A stretch of DNA of 64,000 nucleotides, from NCBI GenBank assembly GCA_037501455.1, contig CM074863.1, forward strand, positions 13,326,001-13,390,000, given 5' to 3'. This stretch comes from Lantana camara (Eukaryota > Streptophyta > Magnoliopsida > Lamiales > Verbenaceae). This document shows, piece after piece, positions 32,499 to 46,688 of this stretch. Within the stretch, counting starts at the first letter, position 1, and each line of letters opens with the position of its first letter. The translations under genes and the position numbers were made by a program. The notes beneath the pieces are model-generated. The model saw only the letters and a list, made by a program, of their open reading frames with translations. It was not told the DNA's origin and did not search any database.

Positions 32499-33718
32499 CC
32501 GTGTAACGAGGGCGCAAGGTTTCCTTCTGTGATTTTAATTTAGGGATATTACAAATACTACCCTTGAGTTTAAAGCTAATTACAAAATAATACCTTTAAT
32601 ATTTGCAACATTAATACTACATTAACACCACTACTTCGATGAATGTTTTGCACCAAAAATAAAATATTGAGGGTCCTGACATAATTATTAATAATACTAG
32701 ATGAGGTAATTTATAGTCAATTATAAATTCTGGATTATTGATACAAGTGTGAATAGTAGGTGTGTACTAAGGCATCGAGTGTACTGCATTAATTAATTAT
32801 ACTGCAGTAGGGTGATCTACGTGTTAATAGTTGACAAATACTAAAGCTAATATAACTTTTCAATTACATCTAATGAAAATTTATTAACAATTTCCAAGTC
32901 GCTTGCGGGAGCGCGCGCTACAATAAATTTATTGGTACGTATTTCTTTCAATTTAAGGGGATTTACACCCGCCATTAATTGTGTCTAATCCTGGTGAGGT
33001 GAGTCCACCGCTATAATCGAATAATCAAGTATTCAAAAATTTATATCTTGTGAGAAACTCCATATGAAAATATGCCATAACAGAAGAAACAAGCATGAAC
33101 TTAAATGACAAATGAGGAAATATGCGTGTTCTCCAATTTTGATTCTTCAACTCTCAAATCAATTGAGTGCCTGAGAAAACATTAACGCAAGAGAAAGGGA
33201 ATCACACGAGATAGAAAATAAATGTATTTATCAAATACTATAAATATTGGAAGTATTTATAGTATGAGTCTTTTATCCCTATTCAAAAATAATAGTCAAG
33301 AAGCTTAGGTCACATGAGGACTCGTGGAGCTCCAAATTAATGCCATGTGGCGTCAATTTTCACATCGAGATACGACCCTGTCAGGTGTATTTACATACAA
33401 AAAATTTGGACATACAATCTCTAAAATTCTATTCTTGGTGTAAAAACAATACTTCGTATAAATGTTCGAGTCATTTTACAATTTTCATTGCCAATGTCTA
33501 CATCATAACTAAAATCTCATAGTCGTGTCACATGTTTCAATATTAATGAAATAACGTTTTTAATAAAACAAAGTTAGATTTGGACGGAGGGTGTCACCGA
33601 ACTATAATATATTTTTTATATATTTTGGGAGCAGCTTCCGTCTTAAATAAAAAATTAAAGACCAAAATAAGATAAACAAAAATATTATATATAGTAGCAC
33701 GATAGCTGCCTTATCCAA
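32499..33718. other. Intergenic DNA upstream of TTC38-B
   Basis: AT-rich, with fragments resembling Mutator-like MITE arms near 32535-32710 (AAATACTACCCTTGAG). No gene was found. Confidence 0.4.
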
Positions 33719-34695
33719 AAGTTATATATATCTAACTACCTGCTATTAAAGCTAATTACAATGCAATTCATCTTTATCAGGAAATTACAATATAATATAA
33801 TTCTTCTAATTTATATTCTATTAGTAGTCTCTCTATTCCGTTATCCGTCATAATTTTTGCTCTGTGATTCCAAAAATACCCTTAATTATTTTCACAATTT
33901 TTAAAATTGAAAGGGTCGTTTTGTTAAAGTATATAATAGGAATAGATATTTTTATAATATTTTTTAGGGTTAATTACAAATCCCCCCCCCCCCCCCCTGG
34001 CCCTGGGGCGGATTGCCCCTTAACCTTTGAATCCGGGCGATTTGTCCCCTAACTTTTGAAAAATCGTTCACTTGACCCCTTTGATCAAGTTTGACTATCG
34101 ATTTCTCCTCCGACATGAAGATCCAAGTTCCAAGACCACCGTCATCGTGCTCGTCTCTTTAAGGAGAACAAAATCCATACCCCATCCGACCCTATTAGCC
34201 GTCAAACACTTCGTTTGTCGTGCGACACCTTTGACCGATGATTTCTTCTTCGTCGGTTGTCGGATTTTGATTTCGAGACTATTGTTGTATTCCTTGTGTC
34301 GAGAGCTTCAATTTGATATATCATATCAACACATTTGATATCAGCATCGTACAAATATGCTTTGTTAAAGTTTTTTCAAAGGGGTCAAGTGAGCGATTTT
34401 TCAAAGGTTAGGGGGCAATCCGCCCCAGGGGCCAAAGGAGGGGGGGGGGGGGATGATTTGTAATTAACCCTATTTTTTAAATATTTCATATAAGAGTATT
34501 TTGGTAATTTCAAGAATTGTGAAAATACCTAATGCTATTTTTGGGATTACAGGGTAAAATTATGAAGGAACCATAACGGAATGAAATGACTACTAACAAA
34601 ACATAAATTATAGGGACCACATTATAATTTTTCTGATAAAAATAAACTGTATTATAATTACACCTAATAACGAGATAGTCAGATATAAAATTTTC
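33719..34695. mobile_element. Older foldback MITE carrying a nested MITE
   Basis: The left arm (33719-33957) and right arm (34480-34695) are imperfect inverted copies. They share ATATCTAACTACC/ATATCTGACTATC ends, a TGTTAGTAGTC-like block and ACAATT(T/C)TT(A/G)AAATT. The pair is split by the 504-bp element at 33967-34470. No TSD survives for the outer element. Confidence 0.65.
33967..34470. mobile_element. Mutator-like MITE, 504 bp, 9-bp TSD, poly-C/poly-G ends
   Basis: The ends are GGGTTAATTACAAATC and its exact complement. TSD TATTTTTTA is present at 33958-33966 and 34471-34479. Just inside the ends are a run of about 17 C's on the left and about 14 G's on the right, complementary to each other, followed by a GGGGCGGATTGCCCC block in both arms. 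It sits inside the older MITE. Confidence 0.85.
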
Positions 34696-36188
34696 ATATA
34701 TTAAAGACAATAATAGTTTTCATACTTAACAACCATGTACATTCAAGATTTCACACCAGATTATTAATTAGCGTGCAAGAAAAGTCTAATAACACACATT
34801 AAAAACATCTCAAATATAATATGGACCGTGGAACCCGGGTAGGCGAGCTTCACAGCTAGGGGCCGACATATGCAAATTAATTATACTATAAGAGGTACCC
34901 GACCCCAAGTGTCGACAACATATGTAATCTATATTTTTGGAAAAAAAAAGCCTTAGGTCAACTAGAATGGAATTTTGAGTAGATTATAATTGTAGTCCTA
35001 ATCCAATCCACTACTCTTAGTTTGAGAATCTAAACAAGATCTTAATTAAACTGACTAAAGATCTAGTCTTTACTTAATATTTATTTATAATAATGCAAAA
35101 TATTGTAGGAACTGTGTACAGGATAATACTTAATAATGAAGGCAAATGAATGCATTACAACACAACACTGTTTGATGAGCTCAAACGTAGGATGTGGCGC
35201 GTAGATTAACTAAAACTATTGGATAATTATTAATATACTCGTGTGTGACACCAAATTCCAGAACATGTAAACGATTAATTAAGGTTTTTTCACTATTGAT
35301 TTTTTAAATTTATTTTAAATATAAGGTGGTATGTCATTATACTTGTGAATATCTCCGAGTATTATTTGATAAAAACTACAAAAGAAAATTAGATAATATC
35401 GTTAACTATATGATTTATAACCAGTAGGCATGCAAACGAGCCGAGCCGAGCCAGCTCGCCATATATGTTTTATTTTGATAAAAAAATCTGTTTTTTAAAT
35501 AATTTAATATATTTTTATATATAATAATATATATTAAATGAATATATATAATAAATATATTACTTTTTTATTCATTTTATATAAAAATTAACAAATATAT
35601 ATATAATATTATATATTAATAAAATATTTATATATATAAAAAATTAAAATATTATTTTTTAATTAAATATATAGGCTCGTGAGATCAAAGGGATTGAGTT
35701 CGGGATTGGCTCGAGCTTACTTGCCAAGCTCGCGAGCCGTTAACCAGCAAACAAGGAAAAAGAAAATAAATTAAATGAAAGAAACAAGAAGGGGTCCTGG
35801 TTCAGTTTTCTATCATATAACAATAAGAACATATCAATTAAATTAGATGAAAGATCGTTTTTAATACATTTGAACATTATAAATTTCTAGCTAGACTAAT
35901 GCAAATTGTATGAAATTCTATCACGGTTGAGATCACATGATTTTAAGTTGCGTTTACATCTGAGCTAAAAAATTTACCAAAAAGTCTTATGTGTCTTTTT
36001 TTTTTTTTTTTTAATACTTGGGCAGTAAAGAATTGCCACCTATTGGTGATACATTGAATTTTTCCTTCTTTAAGAGAGTCTTTATTTTTGAAGAAAAAGA
36101 TTTTTTGACTAAATAAACTTATGATTTCCACCCTTTACTTTGCAATTTTGGTTATCCATCTAATTCACGGAGTCCGAGATTTTGGTAG
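34696..36188. other. AT-rich intergenic DNA
   Basis: Around 35430-35745 two GC-rich patches (CGAGCCGAGCCGAGCC and AAGCTCGCGAGCCG) flank an AT-rich core. They resemble the ends of the element at 45712-46025, but are too decayed to delimit. No gene. Confidence 0.35.
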
Positions 36189-39100
36189 TGTAACGCCCCG
36201 TGTTTTCGTCATACAGGTACGCGCGCCACACGTGAGATTTTCTGAAAGTTAGGTAAATTATTTATTTAATCTCGTACTTGCATGCGTTATTATTTGATAA
36301 CCTTACTTGAATTATTTGATTTAATTGAATTATGTGAAGTACATGAATTCTGTTCCCAAGTCATTTCATAACATATAAGTATTTCATAATATTCATTCAT
36401 AATCATTTCATTAATTTTCTTCTAACTTATACATATTCTATTTCATTTCATAAGCCTATCATATTTTCTATACACTTATATATATATACTTGAAACTAAT
36501 TTCATAAAATAAGTGATATTACATATATGCATTTCATGCTTACATTTGTGATACAAGCATATTTATATATATTATATATCAAATATTAATATCTTCATTA
36601 CACTTTATACATACATATACATACAAATATATCTTTGACTATTATATCATATATACCATATATTACATACATTATATCTTATATACATATATACACAAGA
36701 ACACACACAAACCCTTCATTTCTTATTTTCTTCACACACCCACATCTTTGATTCAAGCAAGAGGTAGAGAAGGGAAAGCCAAGCAATCATCATCTTCATC
36801 ATCTCCATCATTTCATTCTTCCATTCCTTCTCTTCATTCCAAGGTATATGTGTATATATATATATGTATACATTTGTATATATATGTGGGTTTGAGTTTT
36901 GTGACAAGATTCATGGATTAATACTTGTTTTAATGAGTTTTATGTATGCTATATCATGTATTTTGGTGTTTTTGTGAGTTATTTGGTTGGGGTGATGTTT
37001 TGGGGTGATTTTGAAGCCTTCCCTTCAAGCTATTTTGGTTTCCCTGCCCTTTTTTTCGAACAGAGCATACCCAAACGGGCGTTTGGGTACCTAGTTCATT
37101 CACCAAATGCCCGTATGGCAACCTACTGCATCAACCCGAGGAGCTTCACACGCCCGTTTCTGCTTTTAGTACACTTTTCAAACCGGCGTTTCTCCCTCAT
37201 ACGAACTCCGTTTGACCTGATTTTGGAACCCACGGAAACCTCTTGAAGTCTAGAATACTCTCCAATTGTAATCACCTCAAAATAATTTCTAGTTTATGAG
37301 TTATAATCAATCCATTTTGGTGTCGCCACTTTACTGGAAATCTGCACTCCTTCAACTTCGGACTTACGCCATTGCCTCCTCGATTTGAACCACGATACGG
37401 GCCATATACCATTTTAAAGGTCTATGTGTCTAATTTGATATCCAACAAACAAAACCCAATTCAAACTTCTATAACTCAAGATATTCTTGTTTTACCACAG
37501 CTTGCGCATTTCCGGAAATTGTCCGTTTTTGCCAAACTTCACCAAAACCCCTCATATTGCAATCCTTTCACTTCCTTGGCTCCCGTATGTGACTTGTGTG
37601 AATTATATAATTGTTTAATTGATATTTATGTTATTATTTGACACTCTTTGATCTTTAATTGTTTAAACTTGATTGTTAACTCTGTGCCTTACGTGAAATG
37701 AATTCATTTGATTAAATGGCATGGATACATGACCTCTTTGAGTGTAATTGCATCTCCTATATGTTAATTGAATGTCACACATGGTATAACATGATATACC
37801 ACTTTATAAGCATTGTCGTGCGTCCTATTTGGTATCATATTGAGTCTCCTCTCACGAGTACACACTGTTGCTTTCACTTGTACAGTTCATCTCCAGGGCG
37901 GAGACTTCCGGATTGAATAGGAACCCGTATCAATCATGTTTCTTATCTCGGGTATTCCAGGTGAGTCCTACAACCTTGACATGATAAGTATTGGCCAAAA
38001 ACCTAAAGTATATATATATCGTTTTCAAAGAAAAGTCATCGAGTAAATTCTTATCGAGTAAATGTTTCTCATTGATTATGAAATGAATTATGATAATTAC
38101 GAGCATGACTTTAAATATTTTGGCGAGATTATGCACATTGATCATGCACACGTTATTGGGCCCGAGGAAATGTGTGAATGGAGACCGGTTCTGCATCGGG
38201 CCGACGTATAGCTAAGCCATTGCACAAAGTACTCATTGAGAATCTCTGAAGCGACCGTGTAGTGTGGAAGGTGAGTTATTCTTGAGCCGATGGTTAACCC
38301 ATCGAAGGAGCGGGTAGGAGTCATGAGCCCCCGTCTCGATATAGTATATTATTAGATGGTTCGGATCTGCAGGCCCGACCATCATGGAGGGAGAAGGTTG
38401 GAAATTATTTTATGATTATGATTATTTTATTATGATTATGCACAGTGCGGAAGGCCGGGACACGGATTGCCCAAACGCTCATGTCTCATGTTTATGTCTC
38501 GCCTGTATTATTATGTATTGCATGATCACGTATTTAAAACATATTAAATCATGTTCATTGTACACAGCCGGAGTTTGGTTGGAGAATTATGCACGCTCAC
38601 TCGCCGAGCCATTATGATTATTCATGATTTATGAACTTAATGAATTAAATATGAATTAGTCGTAAAGTCTGAGCATCGCTTATCTATTTTCTTGCCCTTC
38701 GCGGGAACTAACCTCACTTAAAACGTTGCTCGGGATTTATGACTTGCATGCGCATGTTTATATATATATATGTACAACTCCTGCTCACTCAGTCTTCTAG
38801 AGACTGACCCCTCCTTCCCCACTTTTCAGCTCTTGCAGGTCTTGCTAGGCGGAGGTCGAGTTTTATTTTTTTTGTCAAGTCTCACATGTACACTTGAGTC
38901 GCATTGCATACTATTTGTATCTTATTATGTATTTGAGCCTGTGTGCCAATTATGAATTACTGTTAAATATTGATTTGGGACAGGTTGCATGCTTAGTTGA
39001 ACCCGTCGTTAGGTGCATGTTGAAGTTATTTATGTTTTTGGATTTAAGGCTTGAAGCCATTGTTGTTTATGTTGAGCTTTTGAGCTTTTGTTGTGATAAA

Positions 39101-39298
39101 TTATTATTAATTGCTTCCGTATTGCACTCGTCAAGCTGTTAAATTAATTGGTACAGGGTTAGATTCCTCCTAGCCAGGGAGTTGTTTTTATTTTGTCACC
39201 TGTTCGCTATGAGTCCGGTTCATGCTGGATTTTCAATTTCACGTGTGGACTAGGCTTGTAGTGCGGGGGATGTGGCGCCTATCGTCGCGGGTGTTACA
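36189..39298. mobile_element. Solo LTR, 3110 bp
   Basis: It starts TGTAACGCCCCGTG and ends GCGGGTGTTACA, an inverted TGTAAC/GTTACA terminal pair. TSD GGTAG is exact at 36184-36188 and 39299-39303. No gag-pol frame, primer-binding site or second LTR is seen inside. LTRs beginning TGTAACGCCC and of this length occur in plant Ty3-gypsy chromoviruses, so that assignment is likely but not proven. Confidence 0.82.
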
Positions 39299-39303
39299 GG
39301 TAG

Positions 39304-40310
39304 AAAAGGGTGGTGCATATTGTCAGCCAAAAAGGGCATTATTATTTTGTCTTGTACGGATGGTTAGGCCGAAATTACCAATTTACCCTTCTTCTTTCTA
39401 TCCAAATTTCAGTTTATGCCTTTATCGTTCTCAAGAAAATATTTTTTCACAATTTCCCGCTACCTTTTCCCCGTATTCATTCGAGATTGGGTTACTAACC
39501 CTAGCCCTTCAATTAGCAAAGTGAGGCTCTGTTGTGTATGCTCCGTTTCTCATCGGCGGAGGTAAATATTACGAATTGTGATTCTTTTTTTTCCCCCCCT
39601 GACCGACTAGATTTATATGATGCAAGCCTATGTAATGCTCATGCCGTTTGCAAACGTGGCTGTGTAATTTCATTTTCAACCTTCACAGATAGTGAGTAGT
39701 GACGCTACGAGGTACTATCGGTGTCCTTGCGGCCGCGGCGCGTAAAGTTTTCCGAATTGCAAAGGTGATGTATCTCTTTGGATCTTTGTATGTACGTACC
39801 CTGTGTTGTTATTTGCGATTGAAATCTGTGATTTGGTGTTGTTTAATCTCCTTGTGACAGCAAGGCAATATGTAGTGATATTTTGTTTGAAATCTTGAAT
39901 ATTTGCGTGAACCCCTGTTTCACCGTTTGAGTATATCATGTCTGCGTTGCCATTGCTTTGTGATGTTGTTGGTAATTTTTGTTACAGCTCTTGGAATCAC
40001 TTATTTGTCAGTAACACTTGATCTGGTTTTGTTTGTGTATGGTAAATAGTATTGGTTAGTACGATGGTGGACTCTAAGAAAGTTTTGCTCATAATCGAAC
40101 TCATTAAATTTGTCTTGCTTGGTATGTTGAGGGATACCATGTTTCTTCTATCAATTGTTAATACCAAATGGCGCCGAATAGACGATGGTTCCGGTCCATC
40201 ATACAGTTTGAAAGCGCGCATGCCTGCTCGTGTAATTTTAATACATTCAAGAGTTTTAGTACATATAACCGTTCGACACACATTATGAGGGCAGGGTAAT
40301 TTTGTCATTT
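39304..40310 (+). other. Unrecognised stretch with exon-like features
   Basis: This segment is less AT-rich than its flanks. It contains possible splice borders: GGAG|GTAAAT near 39560, CACAG|ATAG near 39691, AAAG|GTGATG near 39767 and TTACAG|CTC near 39988. It also has a GC-rich patch with a NotI site (GCGGCCGC) near 39730 and a 78-codon frame at 40052-40288. None of it matches a protein I know. It could be a captured gene fragment or a non-coding transcript. Confidence 0.2.
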
Positions 40311-40915
40311 ACACCAAATTCAAATGGTTACCTTTCTAGTGATGTAAAGTAACAATGAATTGGTTATTTAGCCAAAATACAATAACTATCAAAGTAAAGA
40401 ATCCACTAGATAAAATAGCTAAGAATTTTTAAAAAAAAAACAATCCCTCCCAATGGATAGCAAACAAGTGAAGTAAAAACTCTCTTAGTGTTTTATTTTG
40501 TCCAAAAATTAATTTGGCTGGGTTCTTAGGTTATGAATTTAATTCGTTTGATTAACTTCTTAAAATTAAAAAAGTTTTAATTACTATCCAAAAATATGAT
40601 TAATGAGTGTAATTACTATTCCAAAATTATAATCAATTTTACCAAAAAATTAGAGAGATGGAATTTGTAATCAACTATCCCGAGGCAAGTCAATAGATGT
40701 TAGTTCAAGTGGTTAATAACTTTATTTTTCAAAACAATATTATCTCAGGTTTAAATTTCACTTGAACGTGCGTGTGTTTAAAAAAAAAAAAAATTCCGAA
40801 GCAATAGCTACGGCTCAACTTCCAATACAATTAAAAAAAAAAAGAAAACTTCCAATACATTTATGTGAATAATGTAAAGAGGGCCTATAGGCTATGAGCC
40901 TATGACTAACTCTAA

Positions 40916-41376
40916 GGGCTCGTTTACTTTGGAAGTTGGTAAACCTTTCCCCATGGTTTGGCTAATAGTTTTTTAATGGCTATTTAGCCATTATCCATGT
41001 TAAGACCAATTATGTACCCGTTTTACTTTGCTTGGTTGGAGACCCCACTATGTGGTTGTTAAGCCCACAAATTACCAAACTGACCCTACCTTGGAAACCG
41101 CCGCCAAAAACTGATGACAAAAACCCAAGAAAAAAGGTAAGAGGGCAAAAGCTGTAATCTTCCTCCATAAAGCAGGGACAAAAAAGACATTTTATTCGTT
41201 ACAATGAGTGCAGCTTATTTAGCCACCCAAAAAAAAGTGGTTAAATTGGCCAACCTATACTCCTATTTACCCGGGGCTCCGGGACTAACCTCAAAAAGCA
41301 TACCTATCAAAGTAAAGTACTGGGTAAGGGGGTTTAGCTAACCAAACAACCTTTTACAACCAAGGTAAACGAGCCC
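40916..41376. mobile_element. Harbinger/Tourist-like MITE, 461 bp, TAA TSD
   Basis: The ends are GGGCTCGTTTACTTTGG and the complement of GGGCTCGTTTACCTTGG. The 3-bp TSD TAA lies at 40913-40915 and 41377-41379. The paralogous site near 53842 lacks the insert, which confirms the borders. Confidence 0.82.
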
Positions 41377-41379
41377 TAA

Positions 41380-42170
41380 TGTTATATATAATGATATTTG
41401 CTTACAAGACAGCATGTCAAGGTAGCTACACGGTTTTAGGTATCAATTTTATATGTTTTTAACTTCTTTTTCATTTATATATAAACATTTAATAATTAAA
41501 ATTAAAAAATAAAATAAAATTGTACTATTAAAAGAAAAAATAAAAAAACTATCACATTTATGAATGGAGACAAGGGGGCACATGGGTGGCCCCCTAAATT
41601 TTGAAAAAAAAAATATTTTCATAGAATATTTATAATTTCGTTCCTTTAAACTAAATTTTTTGTTGATTTTATTTTTGATATTTCAATTTTTATCCCTTTG
41701 ATTGTTGTCACAATTATAAAATCAACGGGGAAATCACATCATATACGCGTCACATTTCGGTAATTAAGTGCCAAAGCCAAAATGAACTGACCTGATCAAT
41801 GATAAAATAATTTATATTGATCGGTCTAAGAAGTGTTGGACAAGTTACAAAATATTTTCCCTAGCTCGTTTTAAAGTTTTTATATTCAAGTTACAATATA
41901 TTGAAGGACGAAAGGGTAAAGAAAATGAATGATATATAGACATTTGGAGAACTTTATCATTAATGGAAAATAAATTTTTATTATGAACCATCCCCGAAGC
42001 AACAGCTCTTAACTTTGAATATAATAACAAAGTTCAACGGGAAATCAGTAAAAAGGACTATATAGTCTTTGGATACTTGAAAACAACATGAAATTAAGGG
42101 GAAATCAACAATAATATTAATAAGAGATAAATTAATTAATAAGGGCTCTTATTAATTAATGCAGTTGAAG
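41380..42170. other. Intergenic DNA downstream of TTC38-C, partly duplicated at 53.8-54.4 kb
   Basis: The first 180 bases match 53841-53860 plus 54245-54410 in order, with small differences. Near 41570 a phrase with AAGGGGGCACATGGGTGG resembles the termini of hAT elements with CAGTGGCGGA ends. No gene. Confidence 0.5.
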
Positions 42171-43227
42171 TCATTTGAGATCACTGAGTTCTTGGTATGC
42201 TACGGACCCCAGCTTTTGCATTCCTTGATATGACTCAAGAAAATTGATTATCTTGTCATCGGTGTCTCCTTTCGCTATCAACTCTGATTTCACTACCTTC
42301 AGTGCTTCTTCCTGTAAATTCAATTAATTATCAAATAATCAGACAACGAAAGAGGTAAGAAAAAACAAAAAATTTACACATTTAGTCATTATTTAAATTG
42401 ATCATTCATTAGATTCAGCCCAAATTGACCACCTACAACACAACCCTAATGTCACCACTAAATTTTGTGTATACAAGATAATCAAGAATCGAAGTCGGAA
42501 TCACATTAAGATCAAGAATGCAATTTTGACGACAGTAAATTAAAGCATATAAATATACTTACCCCAAGTCGCCATAAGAACGGTGCACCTTTTCGCGCAA
42601 GCATTTGTTTATCGACAAAGTCCATAGCTAGAAAGATAGGCCAGTTTCATGGTTAGCGTAAAATGACACATTAATCATTGGGACAGTTAAATTAAAGTTA
42701 GGCTAAGAATTATATGTTTAATTATACCCCTCCATCCGTCATTGGTCTTTAGCAGCATATCGATATATACTTCGTTGAATACATCAATCTGTTCACCAGA
42801 TGCCCCGATTACCTAACACAATAATTTAACAAGTGTTTATATATATACATGCAGGAATATATAATTAAAATTAAGCCATATACATATATATATGTAAATA
42901 TATAATACCTTGTATTGAACAGCATCAAAGTCGTCTCCGAGAATTTTTAATGCATCCTTATATTCCCCCTTTCCATATTTGTAGGAAGCTTGTGCAAGCT
43001 ACGTACATTGTCGTCGGGTATTGTACATGCATGAACAGATTAATGTCTAAAAAGAAGAACATGTTACACAAATTAAAGACAAGATCAGATACAAAAACAG
43101 TAATTACCAAAAACCCCTTCTTCATTCTTTCTCGTTTCTTCTCGTGCTCTTCGGAGTTAATCCTATAACAATGGAAATTAAACATGTTAAGACCAACTGA
43201 TCGACCTCTCTCTCTCTCTCTCTCTCC

Positions 43228-43268
<41 letters not shown>

Positions 43269-46200
43269 GATAGATAACTTTATTAGGAGAGAACTAACTT
43301 GGACTCCAAGGCCTGGAGCAGCTCTTCTGCTTCAGTATCTTTTTTCATATGTGATAAGACCCACAGCAGCAAGATGTCGATGAACCATTCGCGTTTCCAA
43401 ATTTTCTAATTAAATTAATTATGAGGATCACAATAGAAAGCAAATTAAACAGATGAGTTAAGTAGTATAAGTACAATTCAAATTAAACGATAGAAACATA
43501 TAAACAATTAATTGGCAGAAAATGAAGTACGCACATGAAGATCGTCTGCCATCAGGGTTGTAGTTAGAGTTTCGAGACGTTCTCTCAGCATGGAAGATTC
43601 GTAGCCGCTTAGAGATCCATCATAACCATCTCGTATGTGCACACGTAGCAATAGACCAATGTCGTTCAAGTATACCTGCATCCCATTAAATGTGATATAT
43701 AATTACATGCATGTAATTATGGTGATTGGAAACATTGCTAAAGTGGTACGTTAAATTCTTATTTTGACACAATTAAAATCCTTAGCGATAAAAATGTCAC
43801 TTCCAAAAAAATGTTTAGGGGGTACTTACCAAAACGCTTCAAGTTTTTAATCCAATTACAAAAGAACTTCTATAATTTAAGAAATTACAAAAAACACCAT
43901 GAAGTTTCGAGGGTTTACAAATTAACATGGTGAGGAATTATGAAAAACACCCCTATGCTAGCTAAGGGTGCTTTTCTTTTTTTTGGTCTGTGAATTTTGG
44001 TAATTGGGTTGAACTTTAGGGGCATTCGTCATCATCTCAAATAATAAAGTACCACGACTTCAACAATTTTGCATAATATTAACGAGCTTGAATACAATTT
44101 AAATATAAGCTCCACGCGTGAGCCTAATTAATTAGGGAAATATAGATAAAATTTATGCAAGAATCTATTTACATACCTTTCCTCGCGAAGGATTTGGTTT
44201 CTCGAGTTCTTTCCAGAGGTATTCTTCATGAATTTCCCATACATATTTGATAGGAGCTCCGCCTTCCAAGTAACACAGACATACGTGCCACCAGTTGTGT
44301 GTAAACCTAATTGTTAGAAGTCACGTTAATTCCTTTCAAATAAAAAAAAGAGGGAAGAAGTTGCGTTAATTCTAATGCAGCCAAGCATGCATGCGCGCAC
44401 GTAAAAGTTGAGAGTAATTATTATTATTATTTTGCAAGTTGAAAGTAATTAATGAATTCGAACAAATTAACCTTGGTAAATGGTAAATAATTAATCAAGC
44501 AAGTCAAATATGAATATGGACTCTTGATCCCTAGCATTATATTAAACGCCGCACCTTTACAGTTTTGAATTTTTTTCTTTTTTTTTTTTTTTTATGGGTT
44601 TTCATCTTTTCTTTTCTCTTTATTTATTTATTTGTCTCTTAACTTATGTTTCCATTCAATTCATTTCAATGTTTTTTCTTTTTTCACTTACATAAATTTT
44701 TTATATTACTTTTATCGTTTTTCTCTTCACATTTTTTAATTTTTATTTTAATTATTATTACTAATATAATATTATCTTATGTTATTTATTATGTTTTAGT
44801 AATTATACTAAAAATAATTATAAATTATATAACAATATGAAAATTAATTTCAATATATATAAATAATTATAAATTTTTTATTTACACAGATATTGAGTAT
44901 GCGAGATTTACTAGTATATATTAGTTTTTACCAAAAAAAAAGAAAAAAAAGAACTAGTATATATTAGTAATATACATACATAAAAGATTGTAAACCAATC
45001 CATTTCTTGGAACAATCTATCATGAAATCCACTGCTTGCCGGAAATGACACTCGTGCTGGTGAATATGGCAAAGCTGCACATATTATAAGAAAAATTAGT
45101 ACTAATTAGTTCAGCTAATTTGATTAATAGTAACATGTTAAAAAAAATACTGACTGCATGGTGTGTGGCCGCGTCATCAGGATTTATCTTATATCCCTTG
45201 TTTCCAGCATCCTCTGCTGCTTTCATGTCATCACCAACCTCTTGTAGTGCAAATGCATGTATACCATGTATGTAATTCTCGCCCTCGTTCATTGGCAGGA
45301 CCTTTTCGACATTAAGTTAAACTTGATTAAAATTAATTTCGGATACAAATTACATATATGTTTTAGGTGAAAATGATTAATTAACCCATACTAGAAAACC
45401 TAAGTTTTTTAAAATTAAATGAACAATTGCAAGCATGAAAGAGTACAATAACGTACCTTTTCCACAATTTCCAAAAATTGTTTGGATCCACCCATGAAGA
45501 AGCAAAGCACTTGAGCCCTCTTAAGCGAGAGAATATCTTTAGGGAATTCTCGTAAAAGCTGTAATCAGGTCAATACCATAGAACTGGATTAAAATATTAT
45601 TCCCAACAAAGAATCATGTAAAAAGAAAAAACATTTATGGACAAATTTACACATTTATTATTTGATAGATAAATTTTGCTAAAATTTACATAAATCACAC
45701 GATAATAATTAGGGATGTAAACAAGCCAAGTCGAGTCGAGCTCGAACCCAAGCACATTTATTTCTGGCTCGTGACTCGTGAACCGGCTCGTGAGCCACTA
45801 TTTTTAATTTAAAATAAATAAATATTGATTTATATATATATATAAATACTTAATTAATATATAATATTATATATATATACTGATTTTTATATATAAATAT
45901 ATTAAATTATTTAAAATAATTAATTTTTAAATAAAAAATACACTTTTTTATTTGGCTCGAGCCGAGTCGTTTCCGAGCCGAGCTCGAGCCAAGAAAAAGG
46001 CCACGGCTCGGCTCGTTTACATCCCTAATAATAATAAAGCACTGTCTAACTCTCAATAGATACACTGATTCGGTTGGGGTGTCAAATCTCGGCTCGACCC
46101 GTCAACCCGACCCAATCCAACCCGAAAAATATCAGGGCTGAAATCGGGTCAGACCCGAAGTGGACCCGAATGAGAGAGATCGGGTTCGGGTGGGTTTTGG

Positions 46201-46639
46201 GTTGACCCGGATCAACCCGAAAAATTTTGTGGTGACCATAGTTTTAAAAGGCGTTCGCCTCCCTCGCCTCAGGTGCCCCAGGCGGTCAGGCGAGGGTTGG
46301 GCGCCTTTCTCAAGCCAGGCGAGGCAAATTACGAGAGGCGAAGCAAGGCGGTGCCTTTTCTCGCCTTTTTCTCGGGCAGACGATATGTATTTTGTCGCCT
46401 TTTCTTTCGGAGAGAACTTTTCACATCTTTCCTTCGCCCTTTTTTTCCATATAGAACTTTTCAGATCTTTTCTTGCTTAGGTTTAAGATAAATAGAGATT
46501 TTAATTAATACTAATGGGCTTATTTTAATGAGCTTAATTTTAGTGTTCAATGTAAAATAAAACACTACCTAATAAGTAATGTTTAGCCTTATTTATTAGT
46601 TATATTTAAACTTATAAACCTTTTAAAAATGGTTTTTTA

Positions 46640-46688
<49 letters not shown>

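Noticed and set aside
33719..34695. Full-length TSD for the outer nested MITE
   Set aside because: The left and right flanks show no shared word of adequate length.
40052..40288. 78-codon plus-strand frame as a gene
   Set aside because: No recognised domain and no support beyond the open frame; kept only as part of an unexplained stretch.
46160..46491. 106- and 72-codon plus-strand frames
   Set aside because: They lie in the CGGGTT-rich arm and the nested hAT MITE; open by composition only.
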